From assembly GCF_000725625.1 (NCBI RefSeq), contig NZ_JOHS01000067.1:1-31483 (forward strand): 31,483 bases of DNA. The letters run 5' to 3'. A program made the position numbers and the translations under genes. Source of the stretch: Streptomyces sp. NRRL F-6676 (GTDB taxonomy: Bacteria > Actinomycetota > Actinomycetes > Streptomycetales > Streptomycetaceae). The notes beneath the pieces were generated by a model. That model searched no databases and was not told the origin of the DNA. It saw only the letters and a list, made by a program, of their open reading frames with translations. Below are positions 25,045 through 31,483 of the stretch, piece after piece (position 1 is the stretch's first letter; every line of letters begins with the position of its first letter).

Positions 25045-25098
25045 GGAACGAGACTCCTTTGTGCACGCGCCCCTACCAGGCGCTGGTTCCGCCGCAGC

Positions 25099-25111
25099 GT
25101 AACGCGCGTAG
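25099..25111 (-). promoter_or_regulatory. Nucleoside-regulon operator copy 3 (CTACGCGCGTTAC)
   Basis: On the minus strand it is identical to the 13-mer upstream of lipoprotein copy 1. It lies 54 nt before the lipoprotein 2 start and overlaps a TACGCT -10-like box, as the copy-1 site overlaps TACTGT. Confidence 0.75.
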
Positions 25112-25205
25112 ACGAGCCGGAAAAACCCTTCTGTCCGGTCCGTTACCGAGCTGTGCCGTGGGAATGCCCGTGGGGCGCCTCATGGCTCGGGGGTGCATGG
25201 GCTTT

Positions 25206-25302
25206 TAAGGGGCGCGGGGAACTGCGCATCTTTTACGGGGGTCCGGGGGCGGAGCCCCCGGGGTCGGGACGGGAAGGGGCGGCGGGGGCGAAAGAAGCAC
25301 CC
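25206..25302. repeat. Mosaic GC-rich interspersed repeat, copy C (short)
   Basis: Contains AAGGGGCGCGGGGAACTGCG, a hairpin (CCGGGGGC-GGA-GCCCCCGG) and GGAAGGGGCGGCGGGGGCGA, in the order of copies A and B but lacking the first blocks. It fills the space between the MFS gene stop and the lipoprotein 2 upstream region, and the hairpin could terminate the MFS gene. Confidence 0.7.
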
Positions 25303-25322
25303 GCCGCCGAACCCCCCGGCGC

Positions 25323-26681
25323 TTACGCCATCCGGGCCAGGGCCGTACGGCGGGCCGCACGCGTCCCGGCGAGCGTGATCGCCGCGACCCCCGCCAGGGC
25401 CAGCAGCCCGAGGCACACCGTCCCCGCCCAGCCCGTCGCGTGGTACGCCGTCGCCCCCAGCGTGGCCCCCACGCTGGACCCGATGTAGTACCCCGACTGG
25501 TACAGCGCCTGCGCCTGCGCCCGCCCGTGCGTCGCCGTCCGGCTCACCGCCGAGGACGCCACCGCGTGCCCCGCGAAGAACCCCGCGGTGATCAGCACGA
25601 GCCCCAGCAGCACCGGCACCAGCGAATCCGCCAGCGACAGCAGCAGCCCCGCCGTCGTCGTGCCGCCCGCCAGGTACAGCGCCCCGCGCCGGCCGAGCCG
25701 CCCCACCAGCCGCCCCGCCGTGGACGCCGAGACCGTACCGACCAGGTACACCAGGAAGATCGAGCCGATGACGCCCTGCGGCAGCGAGAACGGGGCGTCG
25801 GTCAGCCGGTAGCCGATCACCGTGTAGACGCCGCCGAAGACCGTCATGAACAGCGCGCCGATCGCGTACAGCCGGCGCAGCAGCGGGTTGGAGAGGTGGT
25901 CGCGGATCGCGCCGAGCAGCACACGCGGCCGCAGGGAGCCCGCCGTGAAGTGCCGCGGCGCCGGCAGCAGCAGCCGGAACGCCACCGCGCACCCCACCGC
26001 CACGACACCGATCGTGCCGACGGCCACCCGCCAGCCGAACAGCTGCGCGACCCAGCCGGTGATCAGGCGGCCGCTCATCCCGCCGACGCTGTTGCCCGCC
26101 ACGAACAGCCCGATCGCCGTCACCAGCGCCTTGGGCCGCACCTCCTCGGCCAGGTACGCCGTCGCCGACGCGGGCAGCCCGGCCAGGGCCGCGCCCTGCA
26201 CGGCGCGCAGCGCCACCAGCGCCCCGATCGACGGCGCGAACGGCACCAGCAGCCCCACGGTGACCGCCACCGCGAGCGAGCCGGTCATGACCGTGCGCCG
26301 CCCGTACCGCTCCGACAGCGCGCTCATCGGCAGGACGAACAGCGCCAGCCCGCCGGTCGCGGCCGCCACCGTCCAGCTCGCCGCGCCCGCGGCCACCGCC
26401 AGGTCGTCGGAGATCAGCGGGAGCAGGGCCTGCGTGGAGTAGAGCAGGGCGAAGGTCGCGACGCCCGCGAGGAAGAGGGCGAGACTCATCCGCCGGTAGC
26501 CGGGACCGCCCGGGGTCAGCCGGGAGTCGGCGGCGGACGCGGTGTCGGACACGGAGTCGGACGCGGTGTCGGAGGGGAGGGCGGAGGAGTCGGCGGGGAC
26601 AGCGGCGCGGGTGGCGGCGGGAGCGTCGGCGGGGGCGTCGGCGCTCACCCTGGTGAGCGCCCCGGTATCGGCGGGAGACAT
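25323..26681 (-). CDS. MFS transporter (12-TM, drug/metabolite efflux type)
   Basis: A 452-residue major facilitator. The first 50 residues are a low-complexity Ala/Asp/Ser tail (ASDSVSDTASAADS), followed by about 12 hydrophobic segments beginning at LALFLAGVATFALLYSTQAL. The cytoplasmic loop 2-3 motif appears as SALSERYGRRTV, and motif C-like LRAVQGAALAGLPASATAYL follows; this looks like the YnfM/arabinose-efflux branch. ATG 26681 is preceded by TTGGAC-N19-TACGTT with 6 nt to the start, suggesting a leaderless transcript; the frame extends further upstream but over this promoter. It is divergent from a LysR gene 63 bp away, which probably controls it. Substrate unknown. Confidence 0.9.
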   Translation of the reverse strand: MSPADTGALTRVSADAPADAPAATRAAVPADSSALPSDTASDSVSDTASAADSRLTPGGPGYRRMSLALFLAGVATFALLYSTQALLPLISDDLAVAAGAASWTVAAATGGLALFVLPMSALSERYGRRTVMTGSLAVAVTVGLLVPFAPSIGALVALRAVQGAALAGLPASATAYLAEEVRPKALVTAIGLFVAGNSVGGMSGRLITGWVAQLFGWRVAVGTIGVVAVGCAVAFRLLLPAPRHFTAGSLRPRVLLGAIRDHLSNPLLRRLYAIGALFMTVFGGVYTVIGYRLTDAPFSLPQGVIGSIFLVYLVGTVSASTAGRLVGRLGRRGALYLAGGTTTAGLLLSLADSLVPVLLGLVLITAGFFAGHAVASSAVSRTATHGRAQAQALYQSGYYIGSSVGATLGATAYHATGWAGTVCLGLLALAGVAAITLAGTRAARRTALARMA

Positions 26682-26744
26682 GCCTCGAACGTACGGATCA
26701 CTCCGCTCATCCGTCCAATGCATGAAACCGCCATAATCGTTCCC
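26682..26744. promoter_or_regulatory. Divergent MFS/LysR promoter
   Basis: Leftward: TTGGAC (26718-26713) and TACGTT, then 6 nt to ATG 26681. Rightward: CATAAT (26732-26737), then 7 nt to GTG 26745. Two copies of ATGCATGA lie 30 bp apart (26718-26725 and 26748-26755), and GGATCA...TCATCC is a partial inverted repeat; either could be part of a LysR binding site. Confidence 0.5.
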
Positions 26745-27722
26745 GTGATGCATGAGCAGAGGTCGCAGCCGTACCTGTCACCGTCCGGTGACACAAGTGA
26801 CATGCAAGACATCGTCGCGGCGCTCGTTCCGCGCCTCGCGTACTTCGCCGGGGTCGCCCGTACCGAGCACGTCACGCGGGCCGCGCGCGAGATGCGGGTG
26901 CCGCAGTCGACGCTGTCCCGGGCCATGGTCCGGCTCGAACAGGACCTCGGCGTCGACCTGTTCGCCCGCCGCGGCCGCACCGTCGCCCTCACTCCCGCCG
27001 GCCGTACCTTCCTGCGCTCCGTCGAACGCGCGCTCGCCGAGATCGGCCGGGCCGCCGAGGAGGTGCGCGCGGACGCCGACCCGGCCGCAGGCAAGGTCGC
27101 CTTCGGCTTCCTGCACACCATGGGCTCCGAGACCGTCCCCGGGCTGATCCGCGCCTTCCGCGCCGACCATCCCCGCATCCGCTTCAGCCTGGTGCAGAAC
27201 TACGGCGAGGCCATGCTGGAGCGGCTGCGCGCGGGCGAGCTGGACCTGTGCCTGACCTCGCCCGTGCCGGACGCGCCCGACCTCGTCGGACGGCGGCTCG
27301 ACGAGCAGAAGCTGCGCCTCGTCGTCCCGGCCGACCACCGCCTCGCCGGACGCCGCCGGGTGCGGCTCGCCGAGGCCGCCGACGAGGCGTTCGTGACCCT
27401 GGAACCCGGCTACGGACTGCGCCGCATCACCGACGACGTCTGCCGCGAGGCCGGGTTCGTCCCCCGCGTCGCCTTCGAGGGCGAGGAGGCGGAGACCCTG
27501 CGCGGGCTGGTCGCGGCCGGGCTGGGCGTCGCGCTCCTGCCACCGCCGGCCGTGCCGCGCCCGGGGGTCGTCGAGCTGACCGTCACCGCGCCGCGCGCGG
27601 TGCGCGAGATCGGCGTGGCCTGGTTGGAGGGCCACCCGGACACCCCGCCGGTGGCCGCGTTCAAACGGTTCCTGCTCTCCCGCCGCGGCCGGCTGCTCTC
27701 CACCGCCCCGGCCGACCTGTGA
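26745..27722 (+). CDS. LysR-family transcriptional regulator
   Basis: A 325-residue regulator. The winged helix-turn-helix covers about residues 31-95 (YFAGVARTEHVTRAAREM, VPQSTLSRAMVRLEQDLG, LFARRGRTVALTPAGRTFL). The effector-binding domain runs from about 115 (GKVAFGFLHTMGSETVPGL) to the end. GTG 26745 follows CATAAT by 7 nt, suggesting leaderless translation. An N-terminal extension of about 28 residues precedes the HTH; ATG 26829 (MQDIVAAL) could be an alternative start. It probably controls the divergent MFS gene. It converges with the hydrolase-like gene, with only 22 bp between stops. Confidence 0.92.
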   Translation: MMHEQRSQPYLSPSGDTSDMQDIVAALVPRLAYFAGVARTEHVTRAAREMRVPQSTLSRAMVRLEQDLGVDLFARRGRTVALTPAGRTFLRSVERALAEIGRAAEEVRADADPAAGKVAFGFLHTMGSETVPGLIRAFRADHPRIRFSLVQNYGEAMLERLRAGELDLCLTSPVPDAPDLVGRRLDEQKLRLVVPADHRLAGRRRVRLAEAADEAFVTLEPGYGLRRITDDVCREAGFVPRVAFEGEEAETLRGLVAAGLGVALLPPPAVPRPGVVELTVTAPRAVREIGVAWLEGHPDTPPVAAFKRFLLSRRGRLLSTAPADL

Positions 27723-27744
27723 GCCGCGGAGCCGGAAGCGGCCC

Positions 27745-28506
27745 TCACCCCCGGCGGGTCTGCCCGAACCCCGCCGCCAGCGGCATCCGCAGCCCCAGCG
27801 GCGGGGGCGCCGCCAGCGCGTCCTGCACCGGGCGGGAGAACGGCCGCCCGAACAGCGCCCCCCGTACGAAGTCCTCGGCCAGCGCGTGCACTTCGGACCG
27901 GTACTGGTGCAGCCCGTGACCGTCGGAGTGCACCTCGAAGCGGCACACCTCCCGGTTGGCCTTCTTCGCCCGCGCCGCCAGCCGGAAGGACAGCTCCGGA
28001 TCGGTACGCCGGTCACTGGTGCCGTGCACGATCAGCACCCGGCGCCCGACGAGCTGCTTCACCGGTTCGGGTGGCACCGCCACGTCCTCCTCCGGCAGCC
28101 AGGGGGCCACGGCGACCACGGAGTTGACGGCCGCGTGCCCGCCCGCGTGCAGCGCCGCCCGGCCGCCCATGCCGAGGCCGAGGAGACAGACGGAGACGTC
28201 CCCGTACCGCCGTAACACCTCGTCCACGGCCCACGAGGCGTCCCGGGACAGATGCGCCTCGCTGCCGTTCCAGCCGCGGTAGCGGTAGTGCACCGCGTGC
28301 ACCGCCAGACCGTCGTCCCGGCCCGCGCGGGTCAGCCGGCGCGCGAGTGCGCGTACCGTGGCGGCCGATCTCAGCGTGGACGGCCGGCGCTCGGAGTCCT
28401 CCTGGCCGTCCGGGAGCAGCAGCACCACACCGCTCACCGCTCTCGCCTCCGGATTGGGCGCCCTCCCCAGCCGGGCCCGGCGAACCGCCGTCGCTTGCTG
28501 TGCCAT
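27745..28506 (-). CDS. Alpha/beta-hydrolase-like protein lacking the nucleophile serine
   Basis: A 253-residue protein with an alpha/beta-hydrolase fold: GVVLLLPDGQED strand at about 26-37, HAVHYRYRGWNGSE at about 70-83, the nucleophile-elbow region LLGLGMGGRAAL at about 108-119, VLIVHGTSDRRTDP with the acid at about 157-170 and HSDGHGLHQY with the histidine at about 193-202. In active serine hydrolases the elbow is G-x-S-x-G, but here it reads G-L-G-M-G (codon GGC), so the usual nucleophile is absent. It may be catalytically dead or act differently. ATG 28506 has no visible ribosome site. It is convergent with the LysR gene and divergent from adenosine deaminase, with 113 bp between starts. 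Role unknown. Confidence 0.78.
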   Translation of the reverse strand: MAQQATAVRRARLGRAPNPEARAVSGVVLLLPDGQEDSERRPSTLRSAATVRALARRLTRAGRDDGLAVHAVHYRYRGWNGSEAHLSRDASWAVDEVLRRYGDVSVCLLGLGMGGRAALHAGGHAAVNSVVAVAPWLPEEDVAVPPEPVKQLVGRRVLIVHGTSDRRTDPELSFRLAARAKKANREVCRFEVHSDGHGLHQYRSEVHALAEDFVRGALFGRPFSRPVQDALAAPPPLGLRMPLAAGFGQTRRG

Positions 28507-28591
28507 GACAGAACATTCTCAGAAGTCGTGGTGTACGCCATCCGTCCGGGCGATCACTGTTACGTATCGACGACTTTCCTCCCTCTGGTGT

Positions 28592-28603
28592 CTACGCGCG
28601 TAG
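28592..28603. promoter_or_regulatory. Nucleoside-regulon operator copy 4 (CTACGCGCGTAG)
   Basis: A perfect palindrome identical to 23669-23680. It sits just upstream of TATGGT (28608-28613), inside the predicted promoter spacer of the adenosine deaminase gene, so a bound protein would occlude RNA polymerase (inference). Confidence 0.75.
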
Positions 28604-28607
28604 GGGC

Positions 28608-28613
28608 TATGGT
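28608..28613 (+). promoter_or_regulatory. -10 box of a leaderless adenosine deaminase promoter
   Basis: TATGGT lies 6 nt before ATG 28620, and no ribosome site is present, which fits a leaderless transcript. The -35 region (about 28584-28589) is weak. Confidence 0.5.
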
Positions 28614-28619
28614 GCGGCA

Positions 28620-29735
28620 ATGACGAGCCAGCACGAGCACAGCCCCAGCTCCGATCAGATCCGCCGCGCGCCCAAGGTCCTGCTGCACGACCACCTCGAC
28701 GGCGGACTGCGCCCCGGTACCGTCGCCGAACTCGCCCGCGCCGCCGGCTACTCCGGCCTGCCGGAGACCGACGCCGACAAGCTCGGCCTCTGGTTCCGCG
28801 AGGCCGCCGACTCCGGCTCCCTGGAGCGGTACCTGGAGACCTTCTCGCACACAGTCGGCGTGATGCAGACCCGCGAGGCGCTGGTACGGGTCGCCGCGGA
28901 GTGCGCGGAGGACCTCGCCGAGGACGGCGTCGTCTACGCCGAGGTGCGCTACGCCCCCGAACAGCACCTCGAGGGCGGGCTCACCCTGGAGGAGGTCGTC
29001 GAGGCCGTCAACGAGGGGTTCCGCGAGGGCGAGCGGCGCGCCCGGGAGAACGGCCACCGTATCCGCGTCGGCGCCCTGCTGACCGCGATGCGGCACGCGG
29101 CCCGCTCCCTGGAGATCGCCGAGCTCGCCAACCGCTACCGCGACCTGGGCGTCGTCGGCTTCGACATCGCGGGCGCGGAGGCCGGCCACCCGCCCACCCG
29201 GCACCTGGACGCCTTCGAGTACCTGAAGCGGGAGAACAACCACTTCACGATCCACGCCGGCGAGGCCTTCGGACTCCCCTCGATCTGGCAGGCCTTGCAG
29301 TGGTGCGGCGCCGACCGCCTCGGGCACGGGGTCCGCATCATCGACGACATCGAGGTGCACGACGACGGCTCGGTGACGCTCGGCCGGCTCGCCGCCTACG
29401 TCCGCGACAAGCGCGTACCGCTGGAGCTGTGCCCGAGCTCCAACGTGCAGACCGGGGCCGCCGCCTCGTACGCCGAGCACCCCATCGGGCTGCTGCGCCG
29501 GCTGCACTTCCGCGCGACGGTCAACACCGACAACCGGCTGATGTCGGGGACCAGCATGAGCCGCGAATTCGAGCACCTTGTCGACGCGTTCGGTTATACG
29601 CTCGACGATCTGCAATGGTTCTCGGTCAATGCTATGAAGTCAGCATTCATTCCTTTCGATGAACGACTGGCGATGATCAATGACGTGATCAAGCCACGTT
29701 ATGCCGAGCTGAAGTCCGAATGGCTGTTCCAGTAG
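28620..29735 (+). CDS. add: Adenosine deaminase
   Basis: A 371-residue zinc TIM-barrel enzyme converting adenosine or deoxyadenosine to inosine. Metal ligands HDH are at 23-25 (LLHDHLDGG), the catalytic HAGE at 212-215, LGHGVRI at about 234-240 and the final metal aspartate in NTDNR at about 302-306. TDNR replaces the more common TDDP, a form I associate with actinobacterial enzymes. The start ATG 28620 has no ribosome site and fits a leaderless promoter overlapping the nucleoside-regulon palindrome. The last about 55 codons use far more A/T third positions (AAT, GAT, TAT, CGT, CCT) than the rest of the gene. A hairpin follows 33 nt after the stop. Confidence 0.95.
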   Translation: MTSQHEHSPSSDQIRRAPKVLLHDHLDGGLRPGTVAELARAAGYSGLPETDADKLGLWFREAADSGSLERYLETFSHTVGVMQTREALVRVAAECAEDLAEDGVVYAEVRYAPEQHLEGGLTLEEVVEAVNEGFREGERRARENGHRIRVGALLTAMRHAARSLEIAELANRYRDLGVVGFDIAGAEAGHPPTRHLDAFEYLKRENNHFTIHAGEAFGLPSIWQALQWCGADRLGHGVRIIDDIEVHDDGSVTLGRLAAYVRDKRVPLELCPSSNVQTGAAASYAEHPIGLLRRLHFRATVNTDNRLMSGTSMSREFEHLVDAFGYTLDDLQWFSVNAMKSAFIPFDERLAMINDVIKPRYAELKSEWLFQ

Positions 29736-29767
29736 GCCCGACTTGACCTGTGTGTTTGTCGGGGTCG

Positions 29768-29803
29768 GGAGGCGGAAAGTGATTTTCGGCAGTGTCCGCC
29801 TCC
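29768..29803 (+). terminator. Terminator after adenosine deaminase
   Basis: 9-bp perfect arms (GGAGGCGGA 29768-29776 and TCCGCCTCC 29795-29803) with an 18-nt loop containing a T-rich patch. Confidence 0.55.
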
Positions 29804-29912
29804 ATGAATTCTTCACCCTCTTGGTGTGAAGGGATGTTTGCGGCGGGCGGTTCCCCGTGTTTACGGTCGGGGACCGCTCATCCCCGTCAACGCATTCAAG
29901 GACGCATTCACT

Positions 29913-30272
29913 ATGAAGCAGTCTGCTGCCAAGACCCTCGGTGTCGCCGCCCTCGGTGCCGCCTTCGCCGCCGCGGGCGCGGGTGCCGCGAACGCGGCCC
30001 CGGCCGTGCCGGACGTCACCTCGGGCCTGGACACCGTCACCCACGCGCTGCCGGCGGACGGCGTCGCCAAGACGCTGCCCGGCGCGGGTGAGGCGCTCGG
30101 TCAGGGGCAGGGCGCGCTCGGCCGCACCCTGGAGGCCGCGGAGCCGGCCGCGCAGCACGCGCTCCCCGGTGGTCAGGACGGCAGCGGGCCGCTCGGCGGG
30201 CTGCTCGGCGGCCTGCCGGTGCAGGGCCTGCCGACCCACGGCCTGCCGGTGAACGGGATCCCGCTGGGCTGA
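29913..30272 (+). CDS. Small secreted Gly/Pro/Leu-rich protein
   Basis: A 119-residue exported protein of unknown function. The signal peptide (about 1-28) has K2 and K7, a long alanine-rich hydrophobic core and an ANA-AP cleavage site. The mature part (about 91 residues) is low in charge and cysteine-free, with TSGLDTVTHALP and a Gly/Leu/Pro-rich tail with GLP repeats (GLLGGLP, QGLPTHGLPVNGIPLG). ATG 29913 has AAGGA 10 nt upstream. Small Ala/Gly-rich secreted proteins like this are common in Streptomyces, but I recognise no domain. The last four codons lie in the first copy of a 23-bp tandem duplication that spans the stop codon. Confidence 0.75.
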   Translation: MKQSAAKTLGVAALGAAFAAAGAGAANAAPAVPDVTSGLDTVTHALPADGVAKTLPGAGEALGQGQGALGRTLEAAEPAAQHALPGGQDGSGPLGGLLGGLPVQGLPTHGLPVNGIPLG

Positions 30273-30306
30273 CGTCCTCGACGCCGCTGGGCCGACGTCC
30301 TCGACG
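30261..30306. repeat. 23-bp tandem duplication spanning the stop codon
   Basis: Unit CCGCTGGGC[T/C]GACGTCCTCGACG occurs at 30261-30283 and 30284-30306 with one difference. In the first copy the T makes the TGA stop (30270-30272); in the second the same position is C, giving CGA. Confidence 0.85.
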
Positions 30307-30324
30307 CCGCGCCGCACGCCGTAC

Positions 30325-30368
30325 GACGCCGGTGGGCGCCCTCTGCCCGGAGGGCGCCCACCGGCGTC
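30325..30368. terminator. Strong bidirectional terminator
   Basis: Perfect 19-bp inverted repeat (30325-30343 and 30350-30368) with a 6-nt TGCCCG loop, between the rightward secreted-protein gene and the leftward PspC gene. It can end transcription from both sides. Confidence 0.8.
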
Positions 30369-30441
30369 TCCGTGTGTTCGGGGCGGCGGCTCGGCAGGCC
30401 GGGTGGACCGGGCGGGGCACAGGCCGGGTGGACCCGGTCGG

Positions 30442-30642
30442 TCACCAGGCCGAGGCCGTCTTGTGTTCCGAGGGCAGCAGGATCCACAGGGCTATGTAGA
30501 GGAGGAACTGCGGGCCCGGCAGCAGGCACGAGACCAGGAAGATCACGCGCATCGTCGTCGCGGAGGTGCCGAAGCGGCGGGCCAGGGCCGCGCACACTCC
30601 GCCGATCATCCGTCCGTTGGTGGGGCGGGCCAGGGTGGTCAT
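30442..30642 (-). CDS. PspC-domain small membrane protein
   Basis: A 66-residue protein covering a single PspC domain: GRMIGGVCAALARRFGTSAT at about 10-29 (a cytoplasmic amphipathic helix), then one hydrophobic span, RVIFLVSCLLPGPQFLLYIA, at about 32-51 and a short WILLPSEHKTASAW tail. PspC proteins sense or buffer envelope stress; stand-alone small versions are common in actinobacteria with unproven roles. ATG 30642 has GAAGGAG 6 nt upstream, a strong ribosome site that decides the start over the longer frame. It is transcribed leftward as a single gene. Confidence 0.9.
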   Translation of the reverse strand: MTTLARPTNGRMIGGVCAALARRFGTSATTMRVIFLVSCLLPGPQFLLYIALWILLPSEHKTASAW

Positions 30643-30766
30643 GGAAGGCTCCTTCGCATCGCGTCGCATCGCACGGCGTGGCTGGGGCGGGCCGCTGTCA
30701 CTGGTGGTGAGCGGTTCGCCGTCGTGAAATCCACGCTACGCGGACGAAGCGGGCGCTGTCGTCACT
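30643..30766. other. Short gap between the VanZ and PspC genes
   Basis: Contains the PspC ribosome site and presumably its promoter. I see no confident -10/-35 pair and no small gene. Confidence 0.4.
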
Positions 30767-31348
30767 CTAAGGAGCCACTTCGACCCTGGGAATCGTCGGG
30801 GTCCGACCCTGAGAGGGTTCGGGTGCGGGCTCCTCCCCGGGGAGGGCGGCGCCGTCCCGTCCCTCGGCCCGGCGGCGGAGCCGGGCGCGGGCCGCGGGGA
30901 CGACGGCGAGGTGGGCCAGGGCCACGCCGGTCGTGTTGAGCAGCAGGCAGTCGACGTCCACGACCTGGCCGGGGATGCCGGTCTGGGCGAGCTCGATGGC
31001 GAGGGAGAGGAGGGCGCCGGCGGCGGCAGTGCGGATGAGGGAGGCGAGGGGGGAGGCGTGCAGCCGGGCATGGACGGCGGGGAGGAGGACGCCGAGGGGG
31101 GCGAGCAGGGCGAGCCCTGCCGTGATCCTGCGGGCCGCTTCGGCGGCGGGCAGGGCGAGGTCGGCCCTGATGCCGGCGAAGGGGCGGAGGTTGGCGGGGC
31201 TGACCCAGGGGACGTCCAGGGGACGGAGGGTGAGCCAGGCGACGAGGGTGAGGTGGGCGACGAGGAGGGCGATGCCGGTCGCGCGGAGGCGGGGGGTGGG
31301 GTTGACGCGGGGCGTCGTCTCGTCGCGGGTGGGGCCTTGTCGCTGCAC
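30767..31348 (-). CDS. VanZ-family membrane protein
   Basis: A 193-residue protein with about four transmembrane helices. TLRPLDVPW and ANLRPFAGI (about 40-60) and AIELAQTGIPGQVVDVDCLL with the following LNTTG (about 117-141) are the hallmarks of VanZ domains. VanZ-like proteins are membrane proteins of uncertain function; the name comes from low-level teicoplanin resistance in enterococci. The C-terminal about 40 residues are charged and proline-rich and lie outside the domain. GTG 31348 is taken as the start; no clear ribosome site is visible. There is no van-type resistance gene nearby, so glycopeptide resistance should not be assumed. Confidence 0.85.
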   Translation of the reverse strand: MQRQGPTRDETTPRVNPTPRLRATGIALLVAHLTLVAWLTLRPLDVPWVSPANLRPFAGIRADLALPAAEAARRITAGLALLAPLGVLLPAVHARLHASPLASLIRTAAAGALLSLAIELAQTGIPGQVVDVDCLLLNTTGVALAHLAVVPAARARLRRRAEGRDGAALPGEEPAPEPSQGRTPTIPRVEVAP

Positions 31349-31483
31349 GAATGCGTAGACGCGGGGTGTGGGGGGATCGGTTCCGGCGGTTTGGTTCGCC
31401 CCGCCGCCCCCGCCCCCGCCGCCCCTGCCCTCCCCAAGCTCTCGGCTTCGCTCGAGCAGGGGGTACTCCCATCATCCCTGACC
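31349..31483. other. Intergenic right edge with a GC-rich repeat element
   Basis: Pyrimidine-rich sequence (CCCCGCCGCC type) followed by AAGCTCTCGGCTTCGCTCGAGC (31435-31456, quoted in part: CTCTCGGCTTCGCTCGAG), which can fold into a small hairpin, and GGGGGTACTCCC. I recall this as a common Streptomyces intergenic element (unverified). It is unlike the mosaic repeat found elsewhere in the window. No gene is seen. Confidence 0.45.

Noticed and set aside
30933..31358. 141-codon plus-strand frame opposite the VanZ gene
   Set aside because: Arg/Ala-rich shadow with no motifs; the minus strand shows a VanZ domain with hydrophobic helices.
1..31483. CRISPR array, insertion sequence, prophage or tRNA
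   Set aside because: I saw no regular spaced repeats, transposase or integrase motifs, cloverleaf sequence or phage genes. The repeated elements found are short GC-rich intergenic blocks.

Overview
The window is very GC-rich and almost fully coding, with strong third-position GC bias, GTG starts, several apparently leaderless genes, GC-rich hairpin repeats between genes, and actinobacterial families (BmpA lipoproteins, PspC, VanZ, ECF sigma with a SnoaL-like tail). This points to the chromosomal core of a Streptomyces species. I see no rRNA, tRNA, insertion sequence, phage or CRISPR array.

Left edge (1-2.8 kb): the 3' end of an acyl-CoA mutase large subunit, then a divergent FAD monooxygenase/TetR repressor pair whose shared promoter region carries two near-identical TTAAC-N3-GTTAA palindromes.

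Surface-glycan cluster (2.8-13.1 kb): two divergent arms. Leftward are a GT2 glycosyltransferase, a polysialyltransferase-family protein and a 905-residue two-module glycosyltransferase. Rightward are a GT-B-like protein, a CMP-nonulosonate synthetase fused to a HAD phosphatase, a NeuB-type nonulosonate synthase and a further glycan transferase-like protein. Together they can make a nine-carbon ulosonic acid, activate it with CTP and polymerise it. Cell-wall teichulosonic acid containing Kdn is known from Streptomyces, and the fused phosphatase fits a Kdn-9-phosphate route, so a teichulosonic acid locus is my best reading (inference).

Nucleoside salvage region (14.6-29.7 kb): BmpA lipoprotein 1; a leftward five-gene operon (ABC ATPase, two permeases, cytidine deaminase, pyrimidine-nucleoside phosphorylase) linked by 4-nt overlaps except before the last gene; BmpA lipoprotein 2; and adenosine deaminase. 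All four transcription units carry the same core, CTACGCGCGT, in their promoter regions. They look like one co-regulated regulon for importing and catabolising nucleosides. The regulator is not evident in the window. The ATPase gene appears to start at an ATC codon.

Interspersed are an M20 amidohydrolase, an ECF sigma factor converging with and overlapping a STAS-domain gene, a divergent MFS/LysR pair, and an alpha/beta-hydrolase-like protein lacking the usual nucleophile. The right edge holds a small secreted protein, a strong bidirectional terminator, a PspC protein and a VanZ-family membrane protein. Three copies of a mosaic GC-rich interspersed repeat lie between genes.
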